64,000 nucleotides of DNA from assembly GCA_003605085.1 (NCBI GenBank), contig QZKD01000016.1, positions 1 to 64,000 of the forward strand, in the 5' to 3' direction. The notes below the pieces were generated by a model that worked only from the letters and a program-made list of their open reading frames with translations, was not told the DNA's origin and did not search any database. Of this stretch, positions 43,345 through 53,036 are shown piece after piece; position 1 is the first letter of the stretch; the number at the start of each line of letters is the position of its first letter. Source of the stretch: Acholeplasma sp. GTDB taxonomy: Bacteria > Bacillota_I > Bacilli_A > Acholeplasmatales > Acholeplasmataceae. Position numbers and translations under genes: made by a program.

Positions 43345-45110
43345 GTGAGATCCTTTCTGATATAGGCGACTGCAACGGTACCAATTCCAGCGTTCATAGC
43401 AACCACGGTCGATATATCCATGATATACGTGGGTTTTTCGCCCAGTAATCCTTCAAGTGAAGACGCATAAAAAGAGGCGCGATCATTGGCATTGGCGTGA
43501 ACGATGGCATAAGATTCGATACCATAGCGGTTTTGAATGTCTTTGATGTGATCAAAGATCTTTTGATCAGCCTTATGGGTAGATAGCGTCTTCATCATAA
43601 TGATACCCTTGCCCTCTTCGTCAATGGAAATAACAGGTTTTAAGTGCATTAATGAGACAATTGTTCCTGAAAGTCGTGTCAAACGCCCAGAGCGAACCAT
43701 ATATTTAATCGTTTTTACACTGACCAAAATCTTCGCCTTGGCTGTCATCGATTCTATTTTAGCAACGATCTTATCCAAAGGAAGTCCATCTTCAATCATT
43801 TTGGCTGCTTTTAAAACTAAAAGTCCTTCAGCACCAGAATTCTGTTTTGAATTGATCACATGAATGTTGGCTTTTGGAAATTTCACTGCTGCATCAACAA
43901 ACGCTTGATATGTTCCACTCATTTCTTTGGAAACAGTGATGACTAAAATATCTTTATAGTAGGTCGTAAGAAATGAAAAGAAGTTTTCTAATGATTTTCC
44001 GTTGGGTTGGGAAGATGTGGGATAGATTTCAAGCGAATCCATAAGTTCATAGAATCGTGAGCTTTGAATAGTGACTTTATCTAAATATTCAGAGTGATTC
44101 ATGTGAAGTGTTATTGGATACTGATGAATTTGATAATGATCGACAAGTTCTGTGGGAAGATCAGCAATGGAATCCGTGACTAATGCGATGGGATATTTAC
44201 GATGATTTGCTGCTTCAAATTGACGCTTCATATCATCTACTTTTTGTTCCTGAATCTGTCCAAATCCATCTAAAAAGGCAAAGACTTGATCCGGATGATC
44301 GGTATGAATATGAACACGAAGCGTGCGTTCATTCCCAGCGACAACTAAAGAATCACCAAAAGTTGATAACGATGTTCGAATATGATCCATATCAAGTTGA
44401 TTTCCACGAAGCAATGCTTCTGTACAAAAGCGAAATTGAGAATCTTCTAAATGATCGACATGGAGTTCTTCGACGGCTTCATGCACTTCAATGACGATAT
44501 CTTCACCTCTAAAAGCTTTGATAAATCCTTCAATGAAATGGACAAATCCTTTTGCACCTGCATCAACAACATGATTGTCTTTTAGTACCTTTAAGTATTC
44601 AGGTGTTCTTGCCAATTCATCTTTGACATATTCATAGGATTGAATCAACAGATCAATTGCTTCTGTTGTCGCCTTTTTGAATTCAGATAAAGCATTCATC
44701 CATGCTCGCATCACCGTGATCATCGTACCTTCAACAGGAGTATTAATCGAGTGATAAGCAGCTTCATACGCTTTTTTTGTTAAAGTAATCCATGTATCGA
44801 GGTCGATCATCTCTTGGTGGAGAGCATCCGATAATCCACTGATATAGGAAGCAAAAATGATGCCTGAGTTTCCTCTTGCACCTATAATGGCTGCATCTGC
44901 GATGGATTGAAGAGTTTCTTTTGGATTGGATCCAAGTTTTGAGCGTTCAATAATCGCATTCATCATGGATGCAAGATTGGTTCCCGTATCTCCGTCAGGC
45001 ACTGGGAAGACATTGATTGAATTTAATCCATTCTTTTCAGAAATGACTTGTTTTGCTCCAATGATAAATGATTTATAGAGAAGTTCATTTGAGATAATGA
45101 ATTGTGACAT
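43341..45110 (-). CDS. Fused DhaL (FakA-like) and DegV (FakB-like) protein, putative one-chain fatty acid kinase
   Basis: 589 residues. Residues 1-200 are a DhaL/DAK2 kinase domain with [13 protein letters not shown] (D39, D41 for Mg-ATP), [10 protein letters not shown] and VDAGAKGF. Residues 225-295 match the FakA middle domain ([30 protein letters not shown]). Residues 307-585 form a DegV domain with [16 protein letters not shown] and MSGTYQ, the fatty-acid-pocket motifs of FakB. In Firmicutes FakA phosphorylates fatty acids bound to separate FakB proteins; here both appear on one chain. A degenerate FakA C-terminus alone would not keep these motifs. It lies in an operon with DUF2177 and DUF1295 membrane genes. 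Confidence 0.84.
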   Translation of the reverse strand: MSQFIISNELLYKSFIIGAKQVISEKNGLNSINVFPVPDGDTGTNLASMMNAIIERSKLGSNPKETLQSIADAAIIGARGNSGIIFASYISGLSDALHQEMIDLDTWITLTKKAYEAAYHSINTPVEGTMITVMRAWMNALSEFKKATTEAIDLLIQSYEYVKDELARTPEYLKVLKDNHVVDAGAKGFVHFIEGFIKAFRGEDIVIEVHEAVEELHVDHLEDSQFRFCTEALLRGNQLDMDHIRTSLSTFGDSLVVAGNERTLRVHIHTDHPDQVFAFLDGFGQIQEQKVDDMKRQFEAANHRKYPIALVTDSIADLPTELVDHYQIHQYPITLHMNHSEYLDKVTIQSSRFYELMDSLEIYPTSSQPNGKSLENFFSFLTTYYKDILVITVSKEMSGTYQAFVDAAVKFPKANIHVINSKQNSGAEGLLVLKAAKMIEDGLPLDKIVAKIESMTAKAKILVSVKTIKYMVRSGRLTRLSGTIVSLMHLKPVISIDEEGKGIIMMKTLSTHKADQKIFDHIKDIQNRYGIESYAIVHANANDRASFYASSLEGLLGEKPTYIMDISTVVAMNAGIGTVAVAYIRKDLT

Positions 45111-45125
45111 GGTGAAACCTCCAAT

Positions 45126-45527
45126 TTAAAAAATCCATTGATAGATAATATAAGCAAGTGTTGATGTCGATAGACCAAGGAAAGTACCCCATCCTAAGTC
45201 AATGAGTGTAATGGTTAATGGCCAATCTTTTAATGTCGCAAGATTGGTTAGATCATAGGTTGCATAGGTAATCAAACCGAAAAGTGCACCATAAAGGACG
45301 GCATGAAGCAGTTTTCCATCCTGGACAGCTGGCATGAGAACAAAGAGAACAAGACCACCGATGAAAAGTAAATAGAAGATAATAGCTGCAACCCAGTTGA
45401 CATTCGGGCTGAGCAGATGACCAATTTGTCGTTGATAAAGGTTTTTAGCGATAAGCCCTAGCCAGAGCATATCGATCAAAAAGAATATGACAAAAGTAAT
45501 TAAGTAAAGTTTAAAAAATGTGAGCAT
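45126..45527 (-). CDS. DUF2177 membrane protein
   Basis: 133 residues, four membrane segments. Family signature: FFLIDMLWLGLIAKNLYQ at the N-terminus, GALFGLITYATYDLTNLATL in the centre and IDLGWGTFLG before the last helix. First gene of the minus-strand operon, start after AGAGAGG. Function unknown for the whole family. Confidence 0.85.
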   Translation of the reverse strand: MLTFFKLYLITFVIFFLIDMLWLGLIAKNLYQRQIGHLLSPNVNWVAAIIFYLLFIGGLVLFVLMPAVQDGKLLHAVLYGALFGLITYATYDLTNLATLKDWPLTITLIDLGWGTFLGLSTSTLAYIIYQWIF

Positions 45528-45606
45528 AGATATAACCTCTCTTTCAGCTTTATTTTATCACGATTCTAAATCAGCGATGTCTTATATGCCTACAATATGA
45601 TTTTAA

Positions 45607-45621
45607 GACTCCTTTGGAGTC
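45607..45621. repeat. Perfect short inverted repeat in a divergent promoter region
   Basis: GACTCC-TTT-GGAGTC lies between the divergent DUF2177 and lplA genes, upstream of the lplA -10 box (45652-45657, TATAAT). It may be an operator or a minor hairpin. Confidence 0.4.
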
Positions 45622-45685
45622 ATCTCGTTTTTAGATAGAATATGAATATGGTATAATATTTTTGAATAACCAATGGGAGGTTTTC

Positions 45686-46678
45686 ATGATGATTTTGATC
45701 CGACACCATAACGAAGGTAATCTCAAACCCTACTTCTATTTTGCTTTAGAAGAATATGTGTTAACACACATGCTCAAAGATGATGAAACGTACTTTTTTA
45801 CATGGGAGATCCATGGCGTGGTCATCGGTAAAAATCAAGTCATTGAAAATGAAGTCAATCTTGATTTTCTAAAAGAGCACAAGATCGATATTTACAGACG
45901 TCCTACCGGAGGTGGATGTGTGTATGCCGATCATCGAAATACGATGTTCTCCATCATTACCAAACGTCATAATAAAGAGTTTTCATTTAAAACGTATCTT
46001 TCCAAAATTATCGATTCGATGAAACTTCTTGATGTTCATATCGAGTTCTCAGGTCGAAATGATTTACTCTTTGAAGGAAAAAAAATCAGTGGTAATGCCT
46101 TTTTACAAAATAAATATGGTATGTTGATGCATGGAACATTTTTATATGATTGTGATTTAGAAACCATGGTTCGAGCCATCACACCAAATGATGAGAAGCT
46201 TGTCTCCAAGGGCATTGATTCAGTACGTTCACGTGTGACCAATCTGAAGCCATATCTAAGCGGACTTACCCAAGAACAATTGATTAAACACTTTGAAAAT
46301 ACGTTAACCAATCAAACCTATGAACTTACCTTAGATGATATAGCAAAAATTAACGAACTCGCAGAAAAATACACGTCAAAAGAATGGATATATAAAAAAC
46401 AACCCCCCTACACCAAAATTTTAAAGAAGCGTATTACAGGTGGATTGTTTGAAATTAAACTCGATCTTGAAGAAGGAATTATCAAACAACTTACCATTCA
46501 AGGTGACTTCTTTGACAAAAAAGCTCTCGCACCTTTCGAAAAAAGGTTTGAAAAACAACCTTATGACAAGAAAACGATTGAGAAGATACTTATCGAAGAT
46601 TCCATTGAAGATTACATCCTTGATGTCAAGAGTGACGAATTTAAAGCATTGCTTGAACAAGGCGTTTTAGGTGAATAG
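45686..46678 (+). CDS. lplA: Lipoate-protein ligase
   Basis: Attaches free lipoate to E2/GcvH proteins using ATP. 330 residues: RRPTGGGCVYADHRN (about 72-86), lysine motif GKKISGNAF, and GTFLYDCDLE, plus the C-terminal accessory domain of LplA (TKILKKRITGGLFEIKLDLE). ATG 45686 after GGGAGG is chosen; a TTG at 45662 is only 5 nt past the -10 box. Monocistronic. Confidence 0.92.
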   Translation: MMILIRHHNEGNLKPYFYFALEEYVLTHMLKDDETYFFTWEIHGVVIGKNQVIENEVNLDFLKEHKIDIYRRPTGGGCVYADHRNTMFSIITKRHNKEFSFKTYLSKIIDSMKLLDVHIEFSGRNDLLFEGKKISGNAFLQNKYGMLMHGTFLYDCDLETMVRAITPNDEKLVSKGIDSVRSRVTNLKPYLSGLTQEQLIKHFENTLTNQTYELTLDDIAKINELAEKYTSKEWIYKKQPPYTKILKKRITGGLFEIKLDLEEGIIKQLTIQGDFFDKKALAPFEKRFEKQPYDKKTIEKILIEDSIEDYILDVKSDEFKALLEQGVLGE

Positions 46679-46708
46679 CACATTATTTTATTGATTTCAT
46701 GGGAATAA

Positions 46709-46738
46709 TTGACAGGTTTTTTGAATATTCGATATAAT
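46709..46738 (+). promoter_or_regulatory. Promoter of the gene at 46767
   Basis: Perfect TTGACA (46709-46714) and TATAAT (46733-46738), spacer 18 bp. Confidence 0.82.
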
Positions 46739-46766
46739 AGAGTAGAAGGCGAAAGGTGGTTTAAGT

Positions 46767-47465
46767 ATGAAAGAGAAGAAACTTAAAAATAGAGACACAG
46801 AATCTGAAATCGTAACCGAAGATGATGTTGTGGTAAAAAAAGAAGTTGATAGAAAAAAGAAACAAAAACCCATCAAAAATCGTGCGAAATATACATCTCA
46901 ATACTTTAAAAAGTTTTCAGGTCGTGCACAGGATTCTTATGATGATATGCTTCAAGAGGATTATAAAAGCGTCGTCGTTCGCGCACATGAACTTTCAAGT
47001 ATCCAAGAAGGCGATTATCAAAAGCTGATTTTGATTACAGTTCCTGATGCCTTTGACCATAACAGTAAGGTCTCATATCGCTTAGATAAAAAAGCGAATG
47101 GATCCTACACATTACTCTATGACCAAGCTTTAGTAACCGCTGTCTTTTTTGGTGATGATTCGCTTTTCTATCATCAAGCCAATGTTGACCACCGCAATGG
47201 CCATATCGCATACGATGTTTCAGGGGAGTTTAATTATTTTGATGTCGTTCATATGGAAACAGCCTTTAAATATGATCATGTCACACATCCAAAATATTTA
47301 ACACTTGATCTCGAAGTGACACTTGTAGATGGAACTAAGGTACCATTCCACTTAAGAAACCACAGAATCCATGATAATTATGATTTACAACAACTCTTAA
47401 CCGCGCAAGAAAAAGACCTTTTAGACACCTTGAAATTCAAGGTTAGAGAAAGCAGAAAAGCTTAA
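46767..47465 (+). CDS. Hypothetical protein with basic N-terminal tail
   Basis: 232 residues, no signal or membrane segment. Residues 1-50 are highly charged and probably disordered (KKEVDRKKKQKPIKNRAKYT); residues 60-225 are a beta-rich domain (YQKLILITVPDAFDHNSKVS, TLDLEVTLVDGTKVPFHLRN). A strong promoter and good ribosome-binding site (GAAAGGTGG) support expression. The basic tail could contact RNA or membranes. No family recognised. Confidence 0.65.
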   Translation: MKEKKLKNRDTESEIVTEDDVVVKKEVDRKKKQKPIKNRAKYTSQYFKKFSGRAQDSYDDMLQEDYKSVVVRAHELSSIQEGDYQKLILITVPDAFDHNSKVSYRLDKKANGSYTLLYDQALVTAVFFGDDSLFYHQANVDHRNGHIAYDVSGEFNYFDVVHMETAFKYDHVTHPKYLTLDLEVTLVDGTKVPFHLRNHRIHDNYDLQQLLTAQEKDLLDTLKFKVRESRKA

Positions 47466-47496
47466 GTATAATAAAGGGAATAATCTCATATTTTCA

Positions 47497-47525
47497 TTGA
47501 CTTTTTAGTTAATGTTTTGTATAAT
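47497..47525 (+). promoter_or_regulatory. Promoter of DUF177-rpmF
   Basis: TTGACT (47497-47502) and TATAAT (47520-47525), spacer 17 bp. Confidence 0.8.
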
Positions 47526-47545
47526 ACCTTCGTTGAGGTGAAATC

Positions 47546-47977
47546 ATGAAAATGTCACTCCATGAGTTAAAAGAAAAAAATTCTCTTGATTTTGAGTTTG
47601 ACTTTACTCCAAATCTCACTTCAGTACCTGATATGCTTTCTATTCAACCAGCGACCATCCATCTCGATTGGTCTTGGTTTGAAAACCATCTCATCATGAA
47701 TCTAAAACTATCATGTCTTATGGAACTCGCGTGTTCAAAAACACTCAAGCCAGTCCCATATCAGATGAGTTTAGACACCGAAATTATTTTTGGTGATATC
47801 GATGATGCAGATTATCCTTTAGAAGATCCCATTGAGATCTCAGAGATTATCTTTGGTTACATGGTAACCGAAAAACCCTACACCATTTATCATCCAGATG
47901 CAGAAAAGACCACATTCGAAAAAGAAAAGAGTCCTCACCCCGCATTTGCTGATTTGGATAAGACTTACAAGACTTAG
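47546..47977 (+). CDS. YceD/DUF177 family protein
   Basis: 143 residues. Pattern [29 protein letters not shown] followed (after a break by position) by [12 protein letters not shown] is the DUF177 core; its Cys pair is conserved in relatives. The family sits almost always before rpmF and has been linked to 23S rRNA/ribosome assembly. Here rpmF begins 11 nt downstream. The start follows GAGGTGAAATC. Confidence 0.85.
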   Translation: MKMSLHELKEKNSLDFEFDFTPNLTSVPDMLSIQPATIHLDWSWFENHLIMNLKLSCLMELACSKTLKPVPYQMSLDTEIIFGDIDDADYPLEDPIEISEIIFGYMVTEKPYTIYHPDAEKTTFEKEKSPHPAFADLDKTYKT

Positions 47978-47988
47978 GAGGTGAACAG

Positions 47989-48180
47989 ATGGCTGTTCCA
48001 TTTCGTAGAACGGGTAAAACTGCTAAAAGAAAGAGAAGAACTCACTTTAAGTTAACTGCTCCTGCATTAGTTGTTTGCCCACAAACCGGTGAATTCACAC
48101 TGCCACACCGTGTGACACCAAACAGTGGTTATTACAAAGGACAACAAGTATTAACCAAGAAAGAATCCAAGAAGGATTAA
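47989..48180 (+). CDS. rpmF: Ribosomal protein L32
   Basis: 63 residues. [19 protein letters not shown] is the L32 N-terminus. The zinc ribbon is degenerate: [14 protein letters not shown] keeps one Cys where zinc-binding forms have CPxCG and a second pair. AGGAGGTGAACAG precedes ATG. Cotranscribed with the DUF177 gene. Confidence 0.94.
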   Translation: MAVPFRRTGKTAKRKRRTHFKLTAPALVVCPQTGEFTLPHRVTPNSGYYKGQQVLTKKESKKD

Positions 48181-48182
48181 GG

Positions 48183-48208
48183 AAGGGTGCCTAAGGCACC
48201 TTTTTCTT
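48183..48208 (+). terminator. Intrinsic terminator of rpmF
   Basis: GGTGCC (48186-48191), loop TAA, GGCACC (48195-48200), extended by A-T pairs, then TTTTTCTTT. Confidence 0.87.
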
Positions 48209-48215
48209 TGGTCGA

Positions 48216-48244
48216 TTGACATTTTATTCGTATTCATAGATAAT
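48216..48244 (+). promoter_or_regulatory. Promoter of rsmH-mgsA
   Basis: Perfect TTGACA (48216-48221) and GATAAT (48239-48244), spacer 17 bp. The -10 box covers the ATG at 48243, excluding that as the start. Confidence 0.82.
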
Positions 48245-48263
48245 GGACATGAGGTTAATGATG

Positions 48264-49160
48264 AAACATTTGACAGTTTTAAAAGAAGAAGCAATTCAAT
48301 ATCTTGCAATTAAAGAAAAAGGTATCTATGTCGATGGAACTTTGGGTGGCGGTGGTCATTCCAAATGCATCCTAGAATCATTGAACGAGGGCTATCTTTT
48401 TGCCTTTGATCAAGATGCGTTTGCCATTGGTTATGCACAAAATGTTTTAAAGGATTATCCTAATGTCACATATATACACAATAATTTTCGATATATCAAG
48501 AAAGAATTGAATGACCGTGGTATTTATGCCATCGATGGTATCCTTCTCGATTTAGGTTTATCGTCTTTTCAAATTGATGATCCAGAAAGAGGATTTACCT
48601 ATCTTAAAGAGACGTCACTCGATATGCGTATGGATCAAAGGCAAGCTCTTTCTGCAGAAACGATTGTCAACACATATACGATAGAAGAGCTAGCTAAAAT
48701 TTTCTATATCTATGGTGAAGAAAAAAATAGTTATAAGATTGCCAAACGAATCATCGAACAACGCCCATTAAAAACCACCATGGAACTGGTAAAAATCTGT
48801 GATCAGGTGAATTATAAAGAAAAAGGGCATAGCGCTAAACGTGTCTTTCAAGCATTAAGAATTGCCGTCAATGATGAACTTAGAGTGTTAGAAGATGTGT
48901 TAGCGGATGCGGTTGATCTACTTAAACCTGATGGAAGACTTGTGGTCATTACTTTTCACTCACTAGAAGATCGTATCGTCAAACATTTCTTTAGAGATGA
49001 AGTGAGTGAAGATCCTATCTTGAAAAAACTTCCTATACCTGATCTTCATACATCGCCATTTGAGGTTTTAACAAGAAAGCCTATTTATCCAAAAGAAGAA
49101 GAATTACTCAATAATCCACGAAGTAAATCAGCGAAACTTCGCGCGTTAAGGAGACGTTAA
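48264..49160 (+). CDS. rsmH: 16S rRNA m4C1402 methyltransferase RsmH (MraW)
   Basis: 298 residues beginning [18 protein letters not shown]-binding [10 protein letters not shown], the family motifs [18 protein letters not shown] (with D in DLG), LRIAVNDEL and [13 protein letters not shown] are intact. Start ATG 48264 has GAGG six nt upstream. In walled Firmicutes this gene leads ftsL and pbp genes; here mgsA follows directly, in line with a wall-less host. Confidence 0.95.
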   Translation, partial: KHLTVLKEEAIQYLAIKEKGIYVDGTLGGGGHSKCILESLNEGYLFAFDQDAFAIGYAQNVLKDYPNVTYIHNNFRYIKKELNDRGIYAIDGILLDLGLSSFQIDDPERGFTYLKETSLDMRMDQRQALSAETIVNTYTIEELAKIFYIYGEEKNSYKIAKRIIEQRPLKTTMELVKICDQVNYKEKGHSAKRVFQALRIAVNDELRVLEDVLADAVDLLKPDGRLVVITFHSLEDRIVKHFFRDEVSEDPILKKLPIPDLHTSPFEVLTRKPIYPKEEELLNNPRSKSAKLRALRRR

Positions 49161-49161
49161 T

Positions 49162-49527
49162 ATGAGAATTGCATTGATTGCTCATGATAAGAAAAAACCT
49201 GAATTAATCGATTTTGTCAAACGACACATCGATGTTTTTCGTATGCATGATTTGTACGCGACTGGAACGACAGGCTCAATTATTATCGAAGAAACTGGAC
49301 TTAAGGTCATGCTTAAAAAATCAGGACCTTTAGGGGGAGACCAAGAAATCGGTTCAATGGTTGCTAATCGAAAGATTGACATGATTTTCTTTTTTCGAGA
49401 TCCACTCACTGCTCAACCTCATGAACCCGATGTCTCTGCACTTCTACGTCTATCCGATGTATATCAGATTCCACTTGCTACCAATAAAGAGACCGGTGAG
49501 CATTTTGTGGCCAATCTTAGAAAATAA
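49162..49527 (+). CDS. mgsA: Methylglyoxal synthase
   Basis: Converts dihydroxyacetone phosphate to methylglyoxal and phosphate, a bypass relieving sugar-phosphate stress. 121 residues with [13 protein letters not shown] (catalytic His), [22 protein letters not shown] and [14 protein letters not shown]. It starts 2 nt after rsmH. A bypass of this kind would suit a cell producing much glucose-1-phosphate. Confidence 0.93.
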   Translation: MRIALIAHDKKKPELIDFVKRHIDVFRMHDLYATGTTGSIIIEETGLKVMLKKSGPLGGDQEIGSMVANRKIDMIFFFRDPLTAQPHEPDVSALLRLSDVYQIPLATNKETGEHFVANLRK

Positions 49528-49542
49528 AAAGAACTTTCGATC

Positions 49543-49968
49543 TTAGAATAGGCTATAAATGAATATAGACGATAAAATACTTTGCGTAGTCATGATGACG
49601 ATGAAAAGGATTAGATAAAACATGATGAACTGAAAATGGAGATGATGTCCGACGCTCGAATCGTCGCGATATCCTCCTTTTTTGATGAAGGGATAGATCC
49701 ATTTATAGATGATGAAAAAACTGAATCCAAAGCCAAGTAATCCAAAAATTCCCGAGACATTGGATGTTTGACCGTATCCAAAAAGCGATTCAGACATCAT
49801 GTATAAAGTCATATCTGCGATAAAAAGGAGTAGAGAAACTCCCATGGCTAACCCAAGATGTCGATTTAATTTTTGTCCATTCAATTTTGGTAATTGTTTT
49901 AGATGATAAAAGAAAAAGATGAAAAAAATAGCGGTTGAAAGTAGGCTCAATAATTGGAATGTTAACAT
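49543..49968 (-). CDS. Four-helix membrane protein of unknown function
   Basis: 141 residues with four membrane segments (LLSLLSTAIFFIFFFYHL, LAMGVSLLLFIADMTLYMM, ISGIFGLLGFGFSFFIIYKW, MFYLILFIVIMTTQSILSSI). ATG 49968 follows an unusual GGGGGG ribosome-binding stretch (minus strand). Convergent with mgsA. No family recognised. Confidence 0.6.
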   Translation of the reverse strand: MLTFQLLSLLSTAIFFIFFFYHLKQLPKLNGQKLNRHLGLAMGVSLLLFIADMTLYMMSESLFGYGQTSNVSGIFGLLGFGFSFFIIYKWIYPFIKKGGYRDDSSVGHHLHFQFIMFYLILFIVIMTTQSILSSIFIYSLF

Positions 49969-50032
49969 AGGTCCCCCCAAAAGATGTGTTTACATCAAGT
50001 ATAACAAAAAACTGCACGTTTGTGCAGTCTCA

Positions 50033-50455
50033 TTATTTTTTCTTTGTTGAAGCAGAAATGATAATTCTGATGTAATCCAAATCGAGATGCTTAAATGCGG
50101 GGTGCTTCGCCACATATTCAAAAATATCTGGACTATTCACTTCAGTAATTTCATTGGTGTCACGATTCATGATATGAATATGGCTATCTGCATTATGCAT
50201 GGGATTCCCCATTGCCAAGTCATAATACTTCGTATCATTAATATAGATCTCTACAACGATTTTTTGTTCAACTAGGAACTCTAAGTTATTATAAATCGTT
50301 GAAACATTATAAAAACCACGTGAAGCTAACGCTTTTTGGATTTCTTTAAAGGTGAGATGTTGATTTTCAAGGATTTCAATCATCGCTTTACGACTTTTTG
50401 TTAAGCGCATCTTATCCGTGCGAATCTTTTGATAATATCTTTCTTTTAAGTCCAT
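50033..50455 (-). CDS. Fur/PerR-family regulator lacking the zinc cysteines
   Basis: 140 residues. N-terminal winged helix (LTKSRKAMIEILENQHLTFK, ASRGFYNVSTIYNNLEFLVE) and a C-terminal dimer domain with DSHIHIMNRDTNEITEV. The two CxxC motifs of structural zinc are absent, but His residues (HNADSHIH) remain for a sensor metal. Thus iron, manganese or peroxide sensing is possible. An operator-like palindrome covers its own promoter. The start follows GAAGGGAAGGAT. Confidence 0.85.
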   Translation of the reverse strand: MDLKERYYQKIRTDKMRLTKSRKAMIEILENQHLTFKEIQKALASRGFYNVSTIYNNLEFLVEQKIVVEIYINDTKYYDLAMGNPMHNADSHIHIMNRDTNEITEVNSPDIFEYVAKHPAFKHLDLDYIRIIISASTKKK

Positions 50456-50490
50456 GGATATCCTTCCCTTCAGGAAATGAAGATATATAG

Positions 50491-50506
50491 TAATACAATC
50501 GTATTA
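50491..50506. promoter_or_regulatory. Palindrome at the promoter of the Fur-family gene
   Basis: TAATAC-AATC-GTATTA, partly overlapping the minus-strand -10 box (TATAAT, complement of 50503-50508). Likely autoregulatory site; it differs from the classic Fur and PerR boxes in spacing. Confidence 0.5.
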
Positions 50507-50613
50507 TAACAGTATTTAGAATTGATTTAAAGAAAAATGCACAGGAAACCCTTGGTCTTATGAAACACCAATCATTTTTGTTTGAAGCATGATATAATAA
50601 ATAGGGTGATTTC

Positions 50614-51189
50614 ATGAAAATCGTTTATGGTGGATCGTTTAATCCACCGACACTTGCACACACAAAAATAATCGAACGCCTTATAACACTTTATCCAAGT
50701 GCTGGAATGATTATTGTTCCTGTTGGTGATGATTATCGGAAAAAAGAGCTTGTATCTTTTCATCATCGCTATATGATGATTAAGTTAGCCACGAAACATA
50801 TCGAAAATATCATGATTTCCACGATTGAAGATGAACGACCCTATCAGGGTACACTCGCGACATTAAAAGAACTTGAAGCAATCGATCAAGAATTGTTGTT
50901 TGTTATCGGATCAGATAACTTGGTTCATTTTGATCAATGGATCAACTATAAAGAACTCTTGTCATCCTATCCATGTATTGTTATGAATCGGTCTGGATAT
51001 ATGACCAAAGAGGAAGCTGATCTCATGTTTCAAGAAATCCCTCACAAATTTATTTTTCTTGATTTTGACTATCCTATTGCATCTTCTCAGATCAGAAATA
51101 ATGTTCATTTATATCGTCAACATTTATCTGAAGATGTCTATCAATATATAAAACATCATCATGTGTATGAGGTGAAAAACCATGTATAA
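50614..51189 (+). CDS. nadD: Nicotinate-nucleotide adenylyltransferase family protein
   Basis: 191 residues. Nucleotidylyltransferase start GGSFNPPTLAHTKI (with H in TxAH), LFVIGSDNLVHFDQW and the C-terminal IASSQIRNNV (S-S/T-x-x-R). NadD makes deamido-NAD from nicotinate mononucleotide and ATP; the nadE gene overlapping its end by 8 nt completes the pathway, which supports the name. RBS GGTGATTTC; TATAAT at 50593-50598. Confidence 0.88.
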   Translation: MKIVYGGSFNPPTLAHTKIIERLITLYPSAGMIIVPVGDDYRKKELVSFHHRYMMIKLATKHIENIMISTIEDERPYQGTLATLKELEAIDQELLFVIGSDNLVHFDQWINYKELLSSYPCIVMNRSGYMTKEEADLMFQEIPHKFIFLDFDYPIASSQIRNNVHLYRQHLSEDVYQYIKHHHVYEVKNHV

Positions 51190-53032
51190 ATATGGCATTC
51201 TTAAAGTAGCAGCAGCAACACCCAAAATCGTTGTTGGAGACATTAAGTTCAATCAAAAAGAAATATTAAAGATGCTTAATCAAACAGTTGCTGGAATTGT
51301 TGTTTTTCCTGAAATGACGTTGACCGGTTACACATCGAGTGATTTATTTTATCAACAAGCCTTCATTGATGAAGCAAAAGAAGCACTTATGGCCATCATG
51401 AAAGAGACAACCTATGAAGGTATCTATATTTTAGGAGCACCACTTGATCTTTACGGAATTCTTTATAACTGTGCAATCGTGATACAAAAAGGAAAAGTTT
51501 TGGGTGTGGTTCCCAAGCATTATTTACCTAATTACCATGAATTTTATGAAAAACGTTGGTTTCATACTGGATTTAAAACAACGATGAAGTCCATCAAACT
51601 TTTTGGTGAGAGCGTCCCTTTTGGTTATCTCATTTTTGAAGATGCGGAACAGGGGATTCGCATTGGCGTTGAGATTTGTCAAGATTTATGGGCTGCCTAT
51701 AGTCCTTCTGATGATATGAGTCTAGCGGGAGCTAACCTGATATTTAATTTATCAGCATCTCCTGAACGTGTTGGAAAAATCCAGGTCAGACGTCATTTGG
51801 TATTGGATCATTCGAGAAAACAAATGGCAGCATATGTCTATTCATCCACGGGTCACTTTGAATCCTCATCGGAAGTTGTCTTTTCATCGCATAAACTCAT
51901 CGCATCCCAAGGTGTGATGATTGCTGAAGATACAAAGCCATATTTAGAATCATCTATACTCGTCGCAGATATCGATCTTGCAGCTATCAATTATCAGAAA
52001 AGACAGGATTCAACGTATCGAGATATGCATATGCATATTCAAAATCAGTATCAATTTGTTCCTATTACATTTACTGAATCGAATGAATTCACATTTGAAA
52101 CAACTCCATCTCAAAAGCCATTCTTACCTGAAGAGGAAGAAGATATCGCTTTAGCCAATCGTCTTCAAACTTTTGGTTTGATTAAACGTATTGAAAGTCT
52201 TCCCCCTTCCTCAAGTAAAGTTGTGATCGGTATATCAGGAGGACTTGATTCAGCTTTAGCACTTCTTGTTTCAGATCAAGCGATGAAACACTTGGGGCGC
52301 AGTCCTCAAGATATTATTGCAGTCACGATGCCTGCACATGTCACATCGAAAAAATCTAAAGGATTTGCTACAACGATGATGGAAGCTTTAGGTGTCACAG
52401 CTTTGGAAATACCCATTGCTGATGCGGTTAATCTACACTTAAAATCCATTCAACATGAAGAAAAAGATGTGACTTATGAGAATGCACAAGCACGCATGCG
52501 TACAATGATACTTATGGATCTAGCCAATAAGCATGGTGGGTTTGTCTTAGGTACAGGTGATTTATCTGAGATTGCTATGGGTTGGATGACATATAATGGT
52601 GATCAGATGAGTATGTATGCTGTCAACGCTGGCCTCCCTAAAACATGGGTTCAGACATTAATTGAGTATCATATGAACCATGACTATCATTTTATTAAAG
52701 ACACGTTAAAGGGCATCCTAGATGCACCTATCACGCCAGAACTTTTGGAAAATCAAGCTACTGAAAGTTCCATTGGGCGTTATGATATCAATGATTTTAT
52801 CTTATTTCATCATCTTGAACGCGGTGCAGATGAGAATAAACTTATCTATTTACTGACCGTTTCCTATCAATTATCACAAGAAGAAGCTAATCTTTATGTC
52901 ACACGCTTTTTCAAACGATTTTATACCCAACAATTTAAACGAGCAACGTTACCAGAAGGACCGAAAATCATAGGAATTTCATTATCACCTAGAGGACAAT
53001 ACCGGATGCCTAGTGACGTCAAAAGAAAGTGA
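51182..53032 (+). CDS. nadE: Glutamine-dependent NAD+ synthetase
   Basis: 616 residues. The N-terminal nitrilase-type glutaminase domain (1-280) has Glu in VFPEMTLTGY, Lys in VPKHYLPNY and Cys in GVEICQDLW. The C-terminal synthetase domain (about 330-616) has the PP-loop GISGGLDSALALL, VLGTGDLSEIAMGW and RYDINDFILFHH. It uses ammonia from glutamine channelled between the domains. mnmA starts 5 nt after its stop. Confidence 0.95.
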   Translation: MYKYGILKVAAATPKIVVGDIKFNQKEILKMLNQTVAGIVVFPEMTLTGYTSSDLFYQQAFIDEAKEALMAIMKETTYEGIYILGAPLDLYGILYNCAIVIQKGKVLGVVPKHYLPNYHEFYEKRWFHTGFKTTMKSIKLFGESVPFGYLIFEDAEQGIRIGVEICQDLWAAYSPSDDMSLAGANLIFNLSASPERVGKIQVRRHLVLDHSRKQMAAYVYSSTGHFESSSEVVFSSHKLIASQGVMIAEDTKPYLESSILVADIDLAAINYQKRQDSTYRDMHMHIQNQYQFVPITFTESNEFTFETTPSQKPFLPEEEEDIALANRLQTFGLIKRIESLPPSSSKVVIGISGGLDSALALLVSDQAMKHLGRSPQDIIAVTMPAHVTSKKSKGFATTMMEALGVTALEIPIADAVNLHLKSIQHEEKDVTYENAQARMRTMILMDLANKHGGFVLGTGDLSEIAMGWMTYNGDQMSMYAVNAGLPKTWVQTLIEYHMNHDYHFIKDTLKGILDAPITPELLENQATESSIGRYDINDFILFHHLERGADENKLIYLLTVSYQLSQEEANLYVTRFFKRFYTQQFKRATLPEGPKIIGISLSPRGQYRMPSDVKRK

Positions 53033-53036
53033 AGTT

